Shown: in pieces, positions 1-7,393 of the stretch
Layout: the number at the start of each line of letters is the position of its first letter
How positions within the stretch are numbered: position 1 is the stretch's first letter
Assembly (NCBI GenBank): GCA_023132135.1
Contig: JAGLYR010000023.1
Span: 1 to 17,382, forward strand
Direction: 5' to 3'
Length of the DNA: 17,382 bases
Source of the DNA: Candidatus Eiseniibacteriota bacterium
GTDB lineage: Bacteria; Arandabacterota; Arandabacteria; JAGLYR01
Made by a program: the position numbers and the translations under genes
Notes under the pieces: generated by a model
What the model saw: only the letters and a program-made list of their open reading frames with translations
Told to the model about the DNA's origin: nothing
Database searches by the model: none

Positions 1-228
1 AATCCGGTAGAGCCAGGTACCGAAGGTGGAACCGTGCCTGAACCGGGGAAGGGAACGGTATGCCTTGAGGAACGCCTCCTGGACGGCGTCCTCGGCGTCT
101 TCCGGTTTCTTGACGATGCTGAGAGCCAGGTTGTAGGAGCGGTCCGCCCACCGGTCGGCAAGAAGGGAGAACGCTTCCCTGTCGCCGCCCTGGACTCTGC
201 TGACCAGTTCTCCGTCGGATATTTCCAT
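1..228 (-). CDS. ECF-type RNA polymerase sigma factor, N-terminal part (truncated by window edge)
   Basis: Only the first 76 codons are inside the window; the frame is open to base 1. The peptide has the look of sigma region 2: an opening helix (DGELVSRVQGGDREAF, residues 5-20), the acidic core-binding stretch PEDAEDAVQEAFLKAYRSL (42-60) and a FGTWLYRI end (69-76) typical of region 2.4 in extracytoplasmic-function sigma factors. Such proteins bind core RNA polymerase and direct it to a small regulon. No anti-sigma gene can be seen because the sequence ends. There are two in-frame ATGs, at 237 and 228. A GAAGA stretch at 238-242 touches the first and lies 9 nt from the second, so 228 is preferred. 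The gene follows ileS on the same strand after 12-21 nt, so co-transcription is likely. The family call is confident; the regulon is unknown. Confidence 0.85.
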   Translation of the reverse strand, partial: MEISDGELVSRVQGGDREAFSLLADRWADRSYNLALSIVKKPEDAEDAVQEAFLKAYRSLPRFRHGSTFGTWLYRI

Positions 229-249
229 GGTTACCATTCTTCAAGACAG

Positions 250-3200
250 TCAGCTGCTTGGCCGCGTTACCCGAGCGATAGCAATTTCAGCCTTCTCGCC
301 TGCTATCTCCAGGGATTCGCGATACTCGCCCTTGTCGTCCTTTTCTTCCAACTGCTCGCACAGCGTTTCCCTGGCGATGTACTCACCCTGGGTCTCGAAG
401 ATCTCCCTCACCACATCGCCGGCCCGGTACGCAATCCGGATGCGGTCGGAAATCTCAAAGCCGGCTTCCTTGCGCATACGCTGGATCCGGTGCACTAGTT
501 CCCGCGCCAGGCCCTCCCTGCGGAGATCATCGGTGATATTGAGGTCGAGTGCAACGAAGATGTCTCCTTCGCTGCACACTGCCAGACCTTCCCGCGGGGC
601 GGAGTCTATCTTGATCTCATCACGTTGCAACTCAATCCGGTTGCCGTCCACCTCAATTTGCAGAGGCTCCTGGCCCTTCCTCAGCTGCGCTACATCACCG
701 GACGGCAGGGCCTCCAGCGCCATCTTGATTTTCGGCATCCTGTCGCCGTACTTCTTGCCCAGGAGCCGGAAATCGGGACTCGCTTTGAACTCGAGCAGCT
801 GTTCAGAGTCTTCAAGATGTTCCAGCTTCCGGATGTTGAGCTCATCCAGAATAAAGGACTCCCACCTCTGGACACTCTCCCGGAAGGTCCCCGCCTTTTC
901 GGCCTTCATCCTCTCCGACGGGCCCACCATCATCCTGGACAGCGGTTGCCGCACCCGCGTGTTCTTCTCCTTCCGCATCGCCCGTCCCAAGGAAATCATC
1001 CTCGCTGCATACTCCATTTCGGCGACCAGCGCCCCGTCGATCAGGGTTTCATCAACCTCGGGATACATGGTTAGATGGACCGACTCGGGTGCGCCCGGAT
1101 CAATCTCCCGCACCAGATTCTGGTACATCTCCTCGCTGAGGAACGGTAGAATCGGCGACATGAGCTTGACCAGACCCACGAGCGCCTCCCACAGGGTGGC
1201 GTAGGCCGCCCTCTTGTCCTCATCCCCCCCACTTTTCCAGAACCGCCGGCGGTTGGCCCGGATGTACCAGTTGGAAAGATCTTCGACGAAAGCGTCCAGG
1301 GCCCTGATGACCGGAGTGACGCTGTACTCGTCCAGCGCCCCGCGGCAGGTCTCCGTGGTCTGGTGAAGCCGCGCCAGGATCCACCGGTCCAGGAGTGTCC
1401 GCTTCGGGTCCTTGGCCGTGAGATCCTCCAGCGTGATCCCATCGAGCCGCGCGTAGGTCACAAAGAAGCCGTACGAGTTCCAGATCTTCAGGAATCTCCG
1501 GCGGACTTCCTCACCCAGTTCCAGCCCGAAGTTGAGATTCACGAAAGGATTCTGCCGGGCGAAGATCCACCGGAGAACGTCCGCCCCGAGTGCATCCACC
1601 GCCTCGTCGAACCAGATCACATTGCCGGTGGACTTGTGCATCTCCTGGCCATCGAGATCCAGCACCAGTGCATGACCCAGCACCGTCTGGAAGGGCTCCC
1701 GGTTTTCCAGGACCGTGCTCATGGCCAGGAGCGAGTAGAACCAGTTCCGGAATTGCCCGGGGAAACACTCGGTGATGAAATGGCTGGGATACCACTCCTT
1801 CCAGTAGTCGGGATCTGTCCGGTAGCCCATGGTGGAGAAGGGAACGATGCCCGCATCCAGCCAGGGATTGCCCACCTCCCGAATTCTGGAGATCTCCTTT
1901 CCACACTTCTCACACTTGATGCGGATCTCGTCGACCCACGGACGGTGTGGGGAGTTGCCATCGAACTCGTCCCAGCCCCTGGTCGTCCGCTTCTCGAGCT
2001 CTTCCCGGCTCCCAATTACGTCGAACCATCCGCACTCGCACTCGAAGATGGGAAGGGCCAGTCCCCAGTAGCGCTTCCGGGAAATGCACCAGTCGTGCAT
2101 GTTCCTGAGCCAGTCAATTTCCCGCTCCATACCAAAGCCGGGCATCCACCGGATCTTCCTGGTCACCTCCATGATCTCGTGGCGGAGCTTGTCCATCGAG
2201 ATAAACCACTCGTCGACCAGGCGGAAAACCAGCTCGCTGGAACACCGCCAGCACACGGGATAGCGGTGAACCAGGGTCGAGAAATCGACTTTAAGACCTT
2301 TCTTCTCCAGATTCGCCAGGATCTCGTCCTTGGCCTCCTCGCTTCTCTTGCCGGTGAGCCAGCCAAAGCCCTCGATAAACCTGCCTGCTTCGTCCAGGGG
2401 CGCAACGGCCGGAAGACCCTCGTCACGCCCGAGGGCGAAGTCCTCCTTTCCGCATCCCGGGGCAATGTGGACGACGCCCGTTCCTTCGCTTTCGTCCACT
2501 TCCTTCCAGGCAAGGACACGATGGACAATGCCTTCCTGGGCCGGGAGTTCGTCAAAGGGTCCCTCGTATTCCCAGCCCACGAGCTTATCGCCCGTCAGTT
2601 CCTCAACGGCCTTGAGCTCCCCCCGCATGCGTTCCAGGGCGGACTTGGCCAGGTAGTAGGTCTCACCGTTTCGTACGGCCTTGACGTAGGCAGTCTTGGG
2701 GCTGACCGCGAGGGCTACGTTGGACGTGAGGGTCCACGGTGTCGTTGTCCAGACCATGATGTATTCGTTTTCCCGGCCCTTGATAGGGAGCCGGATCGTG
2801 ATGCTGGGATGCTCCAGCTCGCGGTAGCCCTCCGTGGCGATCTCGTGGTCGGATACTGCCGTCCCGCAGCGGGGACACCAGGGCATCACATCGTGACCCT
2901 TGTAGACAAAACCCCGCTCGTGGCACTTCTTGATGAAGTACCAGATGGTGTAGTTGTTCTCGTCCGACATCGTGAAGTAGGAATCGGACCAATCCATCCA
3001 GTAGCCGAGGCGGTTGGATTGGCGATCGACCTCCTTGCTGATCTTGAGGGGGCGCTCCTTGCAGAGCTTCACGAATTTGTCGATGCCGAATCTCTCGATT
3101 TCCTTCTTGGAGTTGAACCCCAGCTCCTTCTCGATCTCGATCTCGATCCACAGCCCCTGGCAGTCATACCCGTTCTGGTACCGCGTCTCATGGCCCAGCA

Positions 3201-3420
3201 TGGCGTGGTAGCGCTGGAAGATGTCCTTGTAGGTCCGCCCCCAGGCGTGGTGAACACCCATGGGCCGGTTGGCCGTGATGGGACCGTCCAGGAACTTGAA
3301 CTTGGGGCCGCCCTTGTTCCGGGCGCGGAGCTTATCGAAGATCCGGTTCTCGTCCCAGAACCTGAGGATCCGTTCTTCCTGGCCGACAAGATCGGGTTCA
3401 GGTGGGGTTTCTTTGAACAT
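250..3420 (-). CDS. ileS: Isoleucyl-tRNA synthetase, type 2 (IleRS2) with swapped GVHH signature
   Basis: Charges tRNA-Ile with isoleucine in the cytoplasm (class I aminoacyl-tRNA synthetase, 1056 aa, normal length). The Rossmann fold opens near residue 40. The HIGH-motif position reads G55-V56-H57-H58 (DNA 3247-3258) instead of HxGH. The KMSKS position reads M594-H595-K596-S597-T598 (DNA 1627-1641). The CP1 editing domain looks intact: WTTTPWTL at 224-231 and HIAPGCGKED at 318-327. CPxC-type zinc-ligand pairs occur in the inserted domains. The C-terminal part lacks the Cys-rich zinc finger of IleRS1, which fits the eukaryote-like, mupirocin-tolerant IleRS2 type. The ATG is preceded by AAGGAGC at about 5 nt. 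A promoter lies at 3486-3514; I see no T-box leader. The sigma-factor gene follows closely. Family identity is certain; drug tolerance is inferred from the motif. Confidence 0.97.
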   Translation of the reverse strand: MFKETPPEPDLVGQEERILRFWDENRIFDKLRARNKGGPKFKFLDGPITANRPMGVHHAWGRTYKDIFQRYHAMLGHETRYQNGYDCQGLWIEIEIEKELGFNSKKEIERFGIDKFVKLCKERPLKISKEVDRQSNRLGYWMDWSDSYFTMSDENNYTIWYFIKKCHERGFVYKGHDVMPWCPRCGTAVSDHEIATEGYRELEHPSITIRLPIKGRENEYIMVWTTTPWTLTSNVALAVSPKTAYVKAVRNGETYYLAKSALERMRGELKAVEELTGDKLVGWEYEGPFDELPAQEGIVHRVLAWKEVDESEGTGVVHIAPGCGKEDFALGRDEGLPAVAPLDEAGRFIEGFGWLTGKRSEEAKDEILANLEKKGLKVDFSTLVHRYPVCWRCSSELVFRLVDEWFISMDKLRHEIMEVTRKIRWMPGFGMEREIDWLRNMHDWCISRKRYWGLALPIFECECGWFDVIGSREELEKRTTRGWDEFDGNSPHRPWVDEIRIKCEKCGKEISRIREVGNPWLDAGIVPFSTMGYRTDPDYWKEWYPSHFITECFPGQFRNWFYSLLAMSTVLENREPFQTVLGHALVLDLDGQEMHKSTGNVIWFDEAVDALGADVLRWIFARQNPFVNLNFGLELGEEVRRRFLKIWNSYGFFVTYARLDGITLEDLTAKDPKRTLLDRWILARLHQTTETCRGALDEYSVTPVIRALDAFVEDLSNWYIRANRRRFWKSGGDEDKRAAYATLWEALVGLVKLMSPILPFLSEEMYQNLVREIDPGAPESVHLTMYPEVDETLIDGALVAEMEYAARMISLGRAMRKEKNTRVRQPLSRMMVGPSERMKAEKAGTFRESVQRWESFILDELNIRKLEHLEDSEQLLEFKASPDFRLLGKKYGDRMPKIKMALEALPSGDVAQLRKGQEPLQIEVDGNRIELQRDEIKIDSAPREGLAVCSEGDIFVALDLNITDDLRREGLARELVHRIQRMRKEAGFEISDRIRIAYRAGDVVREIFETQGEYIARETLCEQLEEKDDKGEYRESLEIAGEKAEIAIARVTRPSS

Positions 3421-3485
3421 TCGCGCTCCTTACGTGCGGCCCGGCACTCTCCGGGGCCGGCGTCTGTTCGAGATACAGTCGGGAT

Positions 3486-3514
3486 AAGATAGCATGGAGA
3501 AACAGCGGTGTCAA
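3486..3514 (-). promoter_or_regulatory. Sigma-70 type promoter of ileS
   Basis: On the minus strand the -35 box is TTGACA (3509-3514, 6/6), the spacer is exactly 17 nt and the -10 box is TATCTT (3486-3491, 4/6) with a TGC extended element in front. Transcription would start near 3479, giving a leader of about 59 nt. This leader can fold a GC-rich stem (about 3437-3461) before the ileS Shine-Dalgarno site. Confidence 0.7.
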
Positions 3515-3551
3515 TTGCGGGCCTTCCCTGTTGCGCACCCCAAGAGATTAA

Positions 3552-3578
3552 ACCACGAAGTCCACGAAGAACACGAAG
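3552..3578. repeat. Three tandem 9-nt units NNCACGAAG (intergenic interspersed-type repeat)
   Basis: Three consecutive 9-mers, ACCACGAAG, TCCACGAAG and AACACGAAG, lie between the divergent promoters of ileS and the secreted-protein gene. From memory, CACGAAG arrays with this 9-nt period are scattered between genes in many unrelated bacteria; their function is unknown to me. In one frame the repeat encodes a short run rich in His and Glu, but no gene start supports translation. The rest of the 366-nt gap (3421-3786) holds the two promoters and the leader hairpins listed separately. Confidence 0.6.
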
Positions 3579-3653
3579 GGGAAAACCGTTTGCCGCTGGC
3601 CCGCATTTCTCATCAGCGGCCTCCACTCCCTCGCATTGCTCTCCCTAACATCC

Positions 3654-3682
3654 TTGCGACAGATCGAATGTCGTGGTATAAT
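3654..3682 (+). promoter_or_regulatory. Strong sigma-70 type promoter of the Cys-rich secreted protein
   Basis: The -35 box is TTGCGA (3654-3659, 4/6), the spacer is 17 nt and the -10 box is a perfect TATAAT (3677-3682) preceded by TGG, an extended -10. The predicted start near 3689 gives a leader of about 97 nt before the ATG at 3787. Confidence 0.7.
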
Positions 3683-3731
3683 TGTTGGTGACCACTTGGT
3701 CTGGCATGTCACAGTCTGACCGACGACTTGT

Positions 3732-3771
3732 CCGGTCGTGGGACGACCGGCGCGCAGCCTCAGCGCGCCGG
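3732..3771 (+). promoter_or_regulatory. Two overlapping, mutually exclusive leader hairpins
   Basis: Hairpin A pairs 3732-3739 with 3743-3750 (8 bp, GGG loop). Hairpin B pairs 3747-3755 with 3763-3771 (9 bp, 7-nt loop). Both need bases 3747-3750 (CCGG), so they cannot form together. B ends three bases before the GGGAGG Shine-Dalgarno site (3775-3780). No run of T follows, so this is not an ordinary terminator. It may stabilise the mRNA or gate translation; the role is inferred. Confidence 0.5.
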
Positions 3772-3786
3772 TGCGGGAGGTATGTG

Positions 3787-4620
3787 ATGAGAACCTGGTT
3801 GCCGCTTTCCCTTCTCCTGATTCTGCTCCTCGCCGGTGCAAGCCAGGCGATCCCAATCCGGACCGCTGAGCAAGGCGCTGTGCCGCAGAGGGAGTACACT
3901 CCACGGCAAGACCAATGCTTTCTCTCGTACTACAACTTCTGCTCGGGATGGGTCTTCTACTGGAGCGGCTACTGCTACGGTACGTTCTATGACGCCCCTG
4001 GCCTTCCCCAGTTCGGCACATGCTTCGACCTGGCTGATTGCCCCGGCGAGTGTCGCCACCTGGAAGATGTCTGGTGGGCATGGAGATGGTGGGGTCCGTG
4101 GCATGCGATAGACATCGAGATCTATTGCGCCGACAACAACTCATGCCCCGTCGGCCCGCCGCTGGCTGGTTTCTACAGCGTATGGCTGGGACACTACCGT
4201 CCTTTGGCGCATTTCTCCTTCGGGGGGCTGGAGCTATGCCCTTGCGAAGAGATCGGGAGTGGGAAGTTCATTGTGATGCTGACCTATGTTCAGGACTACG
4301 AGGACCTCTGTCCGTATTCCGACATCAATTCTTACAACATCAACGAGGGCTGCGAGACCGACTGGCGCTGCACAGGGCATTCCTATGTGTATCGAAATCT
4401 TATCCCATACTGCGATATCTACGGCATGCCCGGACCGATGTGGGTGAGCGGAGCCACGTACGGATGTACGAACTACCCGCCCATTCCCCCAGGTTGTCAC
4501 AACTACATCTACAACACAGGTTTCTTCACCGAATGGTTGATCGACTGCTACATCAGCTGCCTGGGGGCGACGGAGACGGAGAGGGAGAGCTGGGGCAGTG
4601 TGAAAAGGCTCTTCAAGTAG
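3787..4620 (+). CDS. Secreted cysteine-rich protein of unknown function
   Basis: I cannot assign a named family. The start at 3787 has GGGAGG 6 nt upstream and gives a clean signal peptide: Arg2, a Leu-rich core, and likely cleavage after ASQA (residue 21). Longer in-frame starts would bury this signal. The mature part (about 256 aa) has 18 cysteines, an even number that suits disulfides outside the cytoplasm. It is very rich in Tyr and Trp (for example FCSGWVFYWSGYC near its start and a WW..W.WW cluster). The last residues are SWGSVKRLFK, a basic-aromatic tail reminiscent of C-termini I recall on secreted proteins of Eisenbacteria-like genomes. It has its own promoter and structured leader, stands alone between ileS and leuS, and ends in TAG. 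It may be a surface or adhesive protein; that is a guess. Confidence 0.75.
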   Translation: MRTWLPLSLLLILLLAGASQAIPIRTAEQGAVPQREYTPRQDQCFLSYYNFCSGWVFYWSGYCYGTFYDAPGLPQFGTCFDLADCPGECRHLEDVWWAWRWWGPWHAIDIEIYCADNNSCPVGPPLAGFYSVWLGHYRPLAHFSFGGLELCPCEEIGSGKFIVMLTYVQDYEDLCPYSDINSYNINEGCETDWRCTGHSYVYRNLIPYCDIYGMPGPMWVSGATYGCTNYPPIPPGCHNYIYNTGFFTEWLIDCYISCLGATETERESWGSVKRLFK

Positions 4621-4671
4621 TACGGGCAATCTTGTCCGTCCGGCCTGGCAGATGTGATTTGGACGGCGCAT

Positions 4672-4810
4672 ACGGCAACCGGGAGGGTCGAAGGTAAGGA
4701 GACTGGCTGCGGCGGGGTTCTGGATCCTCACGAGTTGCCACTGTCCGAAGCGTGACACCTGGCCAGTTGCCGGAGTCAGGATCCTTACCTTCGACCCTCC
4801 CGGTTGCCGT
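4672..4810. repeat. 139-bp element with perfect 29-bp terminal inverted repeats (MITE-like)
   Basis: Bases 4672-4700 are the exact reverse complement of 4782-4810. The 81-nt centre has further partial symmetry: GGATCCT near 4723-4729 and AGGATCCT near 4779-4786, and AGTTGCC twice. It holds no credible gene. No target-site duplication is obvious (GCAT on the left, GCCG on the right). It could be a miniature transposable element or a long transcribed hairpin ending the upstream mRNA; there is no T-tract. The rest of the 4621-4949 gap holds only the leuS leader (GAGAGGA at 4932-4938) and no clear promoter. Confidence 0.65.
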
Positions 4811-4949
4811 GCCGCGGGGTGCTCAAAGGCCCCACATGTCCAACGGGCCAACCTCTACGTTCCACGCATTACGTTTTGCGCCTTGATTTCGACTTCCCCC
4901 CAGACTACTCTATCTTCTTCCATTACCACCCGAGAGGACAGGCAGACTG

Positions 4950-7373
4950 ATGAGTGCAGCATCCGGCTACGACCACATCACAATCGAAGCCAAGTGGCGC
5001 AAGCGATGGGAAGAGCAGAAGCTCCACAACACCGATGTCCACAAGGCTGAGCGGCCTTTCTACAACCTCATGATGTTCCCCTATCCTTCGGCCGAAGGCC
5101 TCCACGTCGGGAACGTCTTCGCCTTCCTGGGATCAGATATCTACGCGCGTTTCACCCGGATGCAGGGGTACGACGTGTTTGAGCCCATGGGATTCGACGC
5201 CTTCGGGATGCACTCGGAGAACTATGCTCTCAAGATCGGGACCAATCCGCGCGAGCTCACCCCCAGGAGCATCCGGCACTTCCGCGAAAAGCAGATGAAA
5301 ATGCTGGGAGCCATGTTCGACTGGTCCCACGAGGTCCAGACCACCGATCCCGCCTACTACAAGTGGACCCAGTGGATCTTCATCCAGCTCTTCAAGCAGG
5401 GCCTGGCCTACAAAAAGAAGTCTCCCGTCAATTGGTGTCCCTCGTGCAAGACGGTGCTGGCCGACGAACAGGTGATGGGCGGCGCCTGCGAGCGCTGCCG
5501 GACGGAAGTGGGCAAGCGGGATCTCGAGCAGTGGTACTTCCGGATCACGAAGTACGCCCAGCGGCTCCTCGACAACCTGGATTGGATTGACTGGTCGGAG
5601 ACCACAAAGATGGCCCAGCGGAACTGGATCGGCCGTTCCGACGGGGCGGACCTGGTTTTCGAACTCCAGGGACGGGATGAGACCCTCACGGTTTTCACGA
5701 CCCGGCCCGACACCATCTTCGGCGCGACCTACATGGTCCTGGCGCCCGAGCACCCGCTGGTCGGGAGCCTGGCCACCGATGGGTACCGGGACCAGGTCAA
5801 GGCCTACGTCGCAAAGGCCTCCCGGGAATCGGAGATCGAGCGGCAGGACGAGACTCGCGAGAAAACGGGCGTTTTCACGGGTTCCCATGGGATCAACCCC
5901 GCGACAGGCAATCCAATTCCCATCTGGATCTCCGACTATGTCCTGATGGGTTACGGGACCGGGGCAATCATGGCCGTGCCCGCCCACGATCAGCGGGACT
6001 TCGAGTTCGCCCGGAAGTTCGAACTGGCCATTGTCCAGGTCATCTCTCCCGACGGGAGAGAGGTTCCTCTGGAGCAGGCCTACGTCGACCCCGGGGTTAT
6101 CATCAATTCGGGGGAGTTCAACGGAATACCGTCGGAGGAATCCAAGTCGAAGATGACCGAATGGCTGGCCGGGGAGGGCAAGGCCGAACCCAAGGTCAAC
6201 TATCGCCTCCGGGACTGGTGCATCTCCCGTCAGCGATACTGGGGACCTCCCATCCCGATCATCTACTGCGACAAGTGTGGTGCGATCGCCGTGCCCGATG
6301 AGGATTTACCGGTGATGCTCCCGGAACTGGCCGACTACCGGCCGGACGGGACGGGCTTGTCTCCCCTGGCGCGGAGCGAGGAGTTCATCAACACCGCCTG
6401 CCCCGCGTGCGGTGGCCCTGCGAAGCGGGAAACCGACGTCAACGACAACTTCCTGGATTCGGCGTGGTACTTCCTTCGCTACCCATCCACGGAGTTCCCG
6501 GACCGGGCCTTCGACACCAATATCACGAAGAAGTGGCTGCCCGTGGACATGTACATCGGGGGCAACGAACACGCGTGCCTGCATTTGATGTACACGCGCT
6601 TCATAACCATGGCGCTCCACGATGCGGGGCTTATCGAATTCGAGGAACCGTTCAAGACCTTCCGCGCCCACGGCATGATCATCAAGGACGGCGACAAGAT
6701 GAGCAAGTCGCGCGGGAACATCGTCAACCCCGACGAGTACATCGAGAACTTCGGGGCCGACTGCCTGAGATCGTACCTGATGTTCATGGGACCCTACCTC
6801 GAGGGCGGGGATTTCCGGGACGAAGGAATCAAGGGTGTCCGCCACTTCCTGGAAAGGGTCTGGAGACGAATCACCGAAGTCCGGCCCACCGGCGAAGAGA
6901 TCGCTGATCCGGAGACCCTCTACGCCATGCACTTCGCAACCAAGGCGGTCACCGAGGACATCCGGCGGCTCTCCTATAACACCGCCCTGGCGCGCCTGAT
7001 GGAGATGATGAATCACGCGTACAAGGCCGACATCAAGACCCGGATCTATTACGAGACCCTACTCCGGCTCCTTGCGCCCTTTGCTCCCCACCTCGCCGAG
7101 GAACTCTGGGAGAGAATGGGTCACGGGGAAACCATCCTGGTATCCGGATGGCCGGCCTACGACGAAATCCACACACGCAAGAGCGAGATCGAGTTCGTCG
7201 TTCAGATCAACGGCAAGGTCCGCAGCAGAATCCGCGTCCCCGCCGACCTCTCCCAGGAGGAACTCGAACCCATCGTCTTTGCGGATGAGAAGGTGAAGGA
7301 ATACACGAGCGGGAAGACAATTGTGAAGAAGATTCTGGTCAGGAACAAACTGATGAACATCGTGGTGCGCTGA
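4950..7373 (+). CDS. leuS: Leucyl-tRNA synthetase with HVGN signature
   Basis: Charges tRNA-Leu with leucine (class I synthetase, cytoplasm). At 807 aa it is somewhat shorter than the E. coli enzyme. The FPYPSAEGLHVGN stretch holds the HIGH motif as H52-V53-G54-N55, with Asn replacing the last His. The following GFDAFGMHSEN replaces the common GFDAFGLPAE, marking a divergent bacterial LeuRS subgroup. KMSKS is perfect (583-587, DNA 6696-6710). The CP1 editing domain has TTRPDT (250-255) and GTGAIMAVPAHD ending at D347, the conserved editing aspartate. A zinc-binding pair set (WCPSC...CERC) follows the catalytic start. The C-terminal tRNA-binding part ends normally. The ATG has GAGAGGA 11 nt upstream. 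The gene converges on the signal peptidase gene with 20 nt between the stops. Confidence 0.97.
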   Translation: MSAASGYDHITIEAKWRKRWEEQKLHNTDVHKAERPFYNLMMFPYPSAEGLHVGNVFAFLGSDIYARFTRMQGYDVFEPMGFDAFGMHSENYALKIGTNPRELTPRSIRHFREKQMKMLGAMFDWSHEVQTTDPAYYKWTQWIFIQLFKQGLAYKKKSPVNWCPSCKTVLADEQVMGGACERCRTEVGKRDLEQWYFRITKYAQRLLDNLDWIDWSETTKMAQRNWIGRSDGADLVFELQGRDETLTVFTTRPDTIFGATYMVLAPEHPLVGSLATDGYRDQVKAYVAKASRESEIERQDETREKTGVFTGSHGINPATGNPIPIWISDYVLMGYGTGAIMAVPAHDQRDFEFARKFELAIVQVISPDGREVPLEQAYVDPGVIINSGEFNGIPSEESKSKMTEWLAGEGKAEPKVNYRLRDWCISRQRYWGPPIPIIYCDKCGAIAVPDEDLPVMLPELADYRPDGTGLSPLARSEEFINTACPACGGPAKRETDVNDNFLDSAWYFLRYPSTEFPDRAFDTNITKKWLPVDMYIGGNEHACLHLMYTRFITMALHDAGLIEFEEPFKTFRAHGMIIKDGDKMSKSRGNIVNPDEYIENFGADCLRSYLMFMGPYLEGGDFRDEGIKGVRHFLERVWRRITEVRPTGEEIADPETLYAMHFATKAVTEDIRRLSYNTALARLMEMMNHAYKADIKTRIYYETLLRLLAPFAPHLAEELWERMGHGETILVSGWPAYDEIHTRKSEIEFVVQINGKVRSRIRVPADLSQEELEPIVFADEKVKEYTSGKTIVKKILVRNKLMNIVVR

Positions 7374-7383
7374 GGCGCACCAC
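7362..7383. terminator. Hairpin shared by convergent leuS and signal peptidase genes
   Basis: A 9-bp perfect stem (7362-7370 with 7375-7383) closes a TGAG loop that contains the leuS stop codon. It lies just past the stop of the opposite gene at 7394. Neither side has a strong T-run (ACTTTCCTATTC on the plus side), so intrinsic termination is uncertain. It may act as a two-way terminator or 3'-end stabiliser. Confidence 0.45.
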
Positions 7384-7393
7384 AGCGACTTTC

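Noticed and set aside
3421-3485. T-box leader for ileS
   Set aside because: The leader is only about 59 nt and has no specifier loop or T-box sequence; only a short GC stem is visible.
1363-3492. 709-codon plus-strand open frame opposite ileS
   Set aside because: It is fully antisense to a certain ileS, has no recognisable domain or ribosome site, and is the usual shadow frame in GC-rich DNA.
3682-3786. N-terminal extension of the Cys-rich protein
   Set aside because: It would start within the -10 box, run through the leader hairpins and hide the signal peptide; GGGAGG supports the ATG at 3787.
4234-4851. Minus-strand open frame over the inverted-repeat element
   Set aside because: It is antisense to the secreted protein, crosses the 29-bp arms and shows no protein family features.
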